Assembly: GCF_051014685.1 (NCBI RefSeq)
Contig: NW_027478535.1
Span: 806,001 to 870,000, forward strand
DNA length: 64,000 nt
From: Ptiloglossa arizonensis
Taxonomy: Eukaryota > Arthropoda > Insecta > Hymenoptera > Colletidae
Direction: 5' to 3'
Under the pieces are notes generated by a model, which saw only the letters and a program-made list of their open reading frames with translations, did not search any database and had not been told where the DNA came from. Positions 63,884 through 64,000 of the stretch are shown in pieces (position 1 is the stretch's first letter; the number at the start of each line of letters is the position of its first letter). The position numbers and the translations under genes are program-made.

Positions 63884-64000
63884 GGAGTTTGAAGTTAAGG
63901 AATGGTTGACAAGCCATCAAAATTTTCGCAAGTCTGATACTCGAAACCCATAACTACTATGGGTTAGGGGAAAAGTACACACACCATTGTAATGGGGAGA
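63884..64000 (+). repeat. partial monomer at the window end
   Basis: First 117 bases of a monomer, with GTTGACAAGCC in the dyad and CTACTATGGGTTAGG. The array runs off the window edge with no sign of ending. Confidence 0.95.

Larger units (their letters stand above)
1..64000 (+). repeat. 177-bp satellite array, head to tail, 361 complete monomers plus one partial
   Basis: The whole window is one tandem repeat. Anchors such as GATGCAAC and CCATCAAAATTTTCGC recur every 177 bp from first to last base, always on the same strand. Complete monomers fill 1-63,883. Phase measured at about 25 anchor points drifts by exactly 14 bases, explained by fourteen 176-bp monomers. No unique DNA, transposon, microsatellite or orientation switch interrupts it. 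Neighbouring monomers differ at many positions, whereas monomers several units apart can be nearly identical, which is the signature of higher-order repeats. Arrays of nucleosome-length monomers of this size are typical of eukaryotic centromeric or pericentromeric heterochromatin. That role is inferred from architecture only. I do not recognise the family or species. Confidence 0.98.

Noticed and set aside
1..64000. CRISPR array
   Set aside because: The period is regular, but there is no short repeat alternating with unique spacers. The whole 177 bp is repeated and each part varies in a correlated way.
1..64000. Tandem protein-repeat gene (one large gene with 59-residue repeats)
   Set aside because: Most monomers carry an in-frame TGA, many carry an additional TAG from CAATAGG, and fourteen single-base deletions shift the frame. 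There is no selection for an open frame.
1..64000. Assignment to a named satellite family or species from the 177-bp length
   Set aside because: Several plants and animals have satellites of this length. I could not match the sequence to a remembered consensus, and a database search was not possible.
1..64000. Human-type alpha satellite
   Set aside because: Alpha satellite is about 171 bp with a different, more AT-rich sequence. Neither the length nor the motifs agree.
1..64000. Telomeric or simple-sequence repeats
   Set aside because: No TTAGGG, TTTAGGG, TTAGG or other microsatellite runs were seen. The occasional GGGTTAGG at 62,368, 63,607 and 63,961 is a point variant of GGCCTAGG inside single monomers.

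Overview
The window is one uninterrupted satellite DNA array. A single AT-leaning monomer (about 42% GC in the consensus I read by eye) is repeated head to tail, always in the same orientation, from base 1 to base 64,000. With the monomer start set at the first base of the window (GGAGTTTGAA...), there are 361 complete monomers (1-63,883) and a 117-base partial monomer (63,884-64,000). The unit is 177 bp. Anchors spread across the window account for exactly 14 one-base-short (176 bp) monomers, and 347 x 177 + 14 x 176 = 63,883. I see no genes, RNA genes, transposon insertions, CRISPR arrays or unique sequence.

A nucleosome-length monomer, an array longer than 64 kb and layered higher-order repeats (HORs) point to a eukaryote and to centromeric or other constitutive heterochromatin. 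I do not recognise the monomer family and cannot name the organism. Length alone does not identify it, because satellites near 170-180 bp occur in many plants and animals.

Layout. (1) 1-25.1 kb: mosaic of older HORs, with a 31-monomer (5,486 bp) repeat at 1-8.4 kb, then overlapping duplications at 12-, 20-, 14- and 7-monomer spacing. (2) 25.1-26.9 kb: a more diverged monomer set. (3) 26.9-53.7 kb: the most homogenised part. It holds an 11-monomer duplication, a block present three times (29.3, 33.8 and 50.7 kb), nested 10-, 4-, 3- and 19-monomer expansions (34.6-41.7 kb), and a 19-monomer, 3,361-bp HOR in about 2.6 near-identical copies (40.7-50.0 kb). (4) 53.7-64 kb: again the diverged set, with a 6-monomer and an 11-monomer duplication and scattered short ones.

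Every duplication offset I measured is a whole number of monomers, once the 176-bp variants are allowed for. Breakpoints fall inside monomers without disturbing the period. This is the pattern expected from unequal crossover or replication slippage between aligned monomers. Landmarks within the monomer are a 6-bp dyad, an AAAATTTT palindrome, three 6-bp palindromes and a motif one base from the CENP-B box core that spans each monomer junction. All identities are visual readings, not computed alignments.
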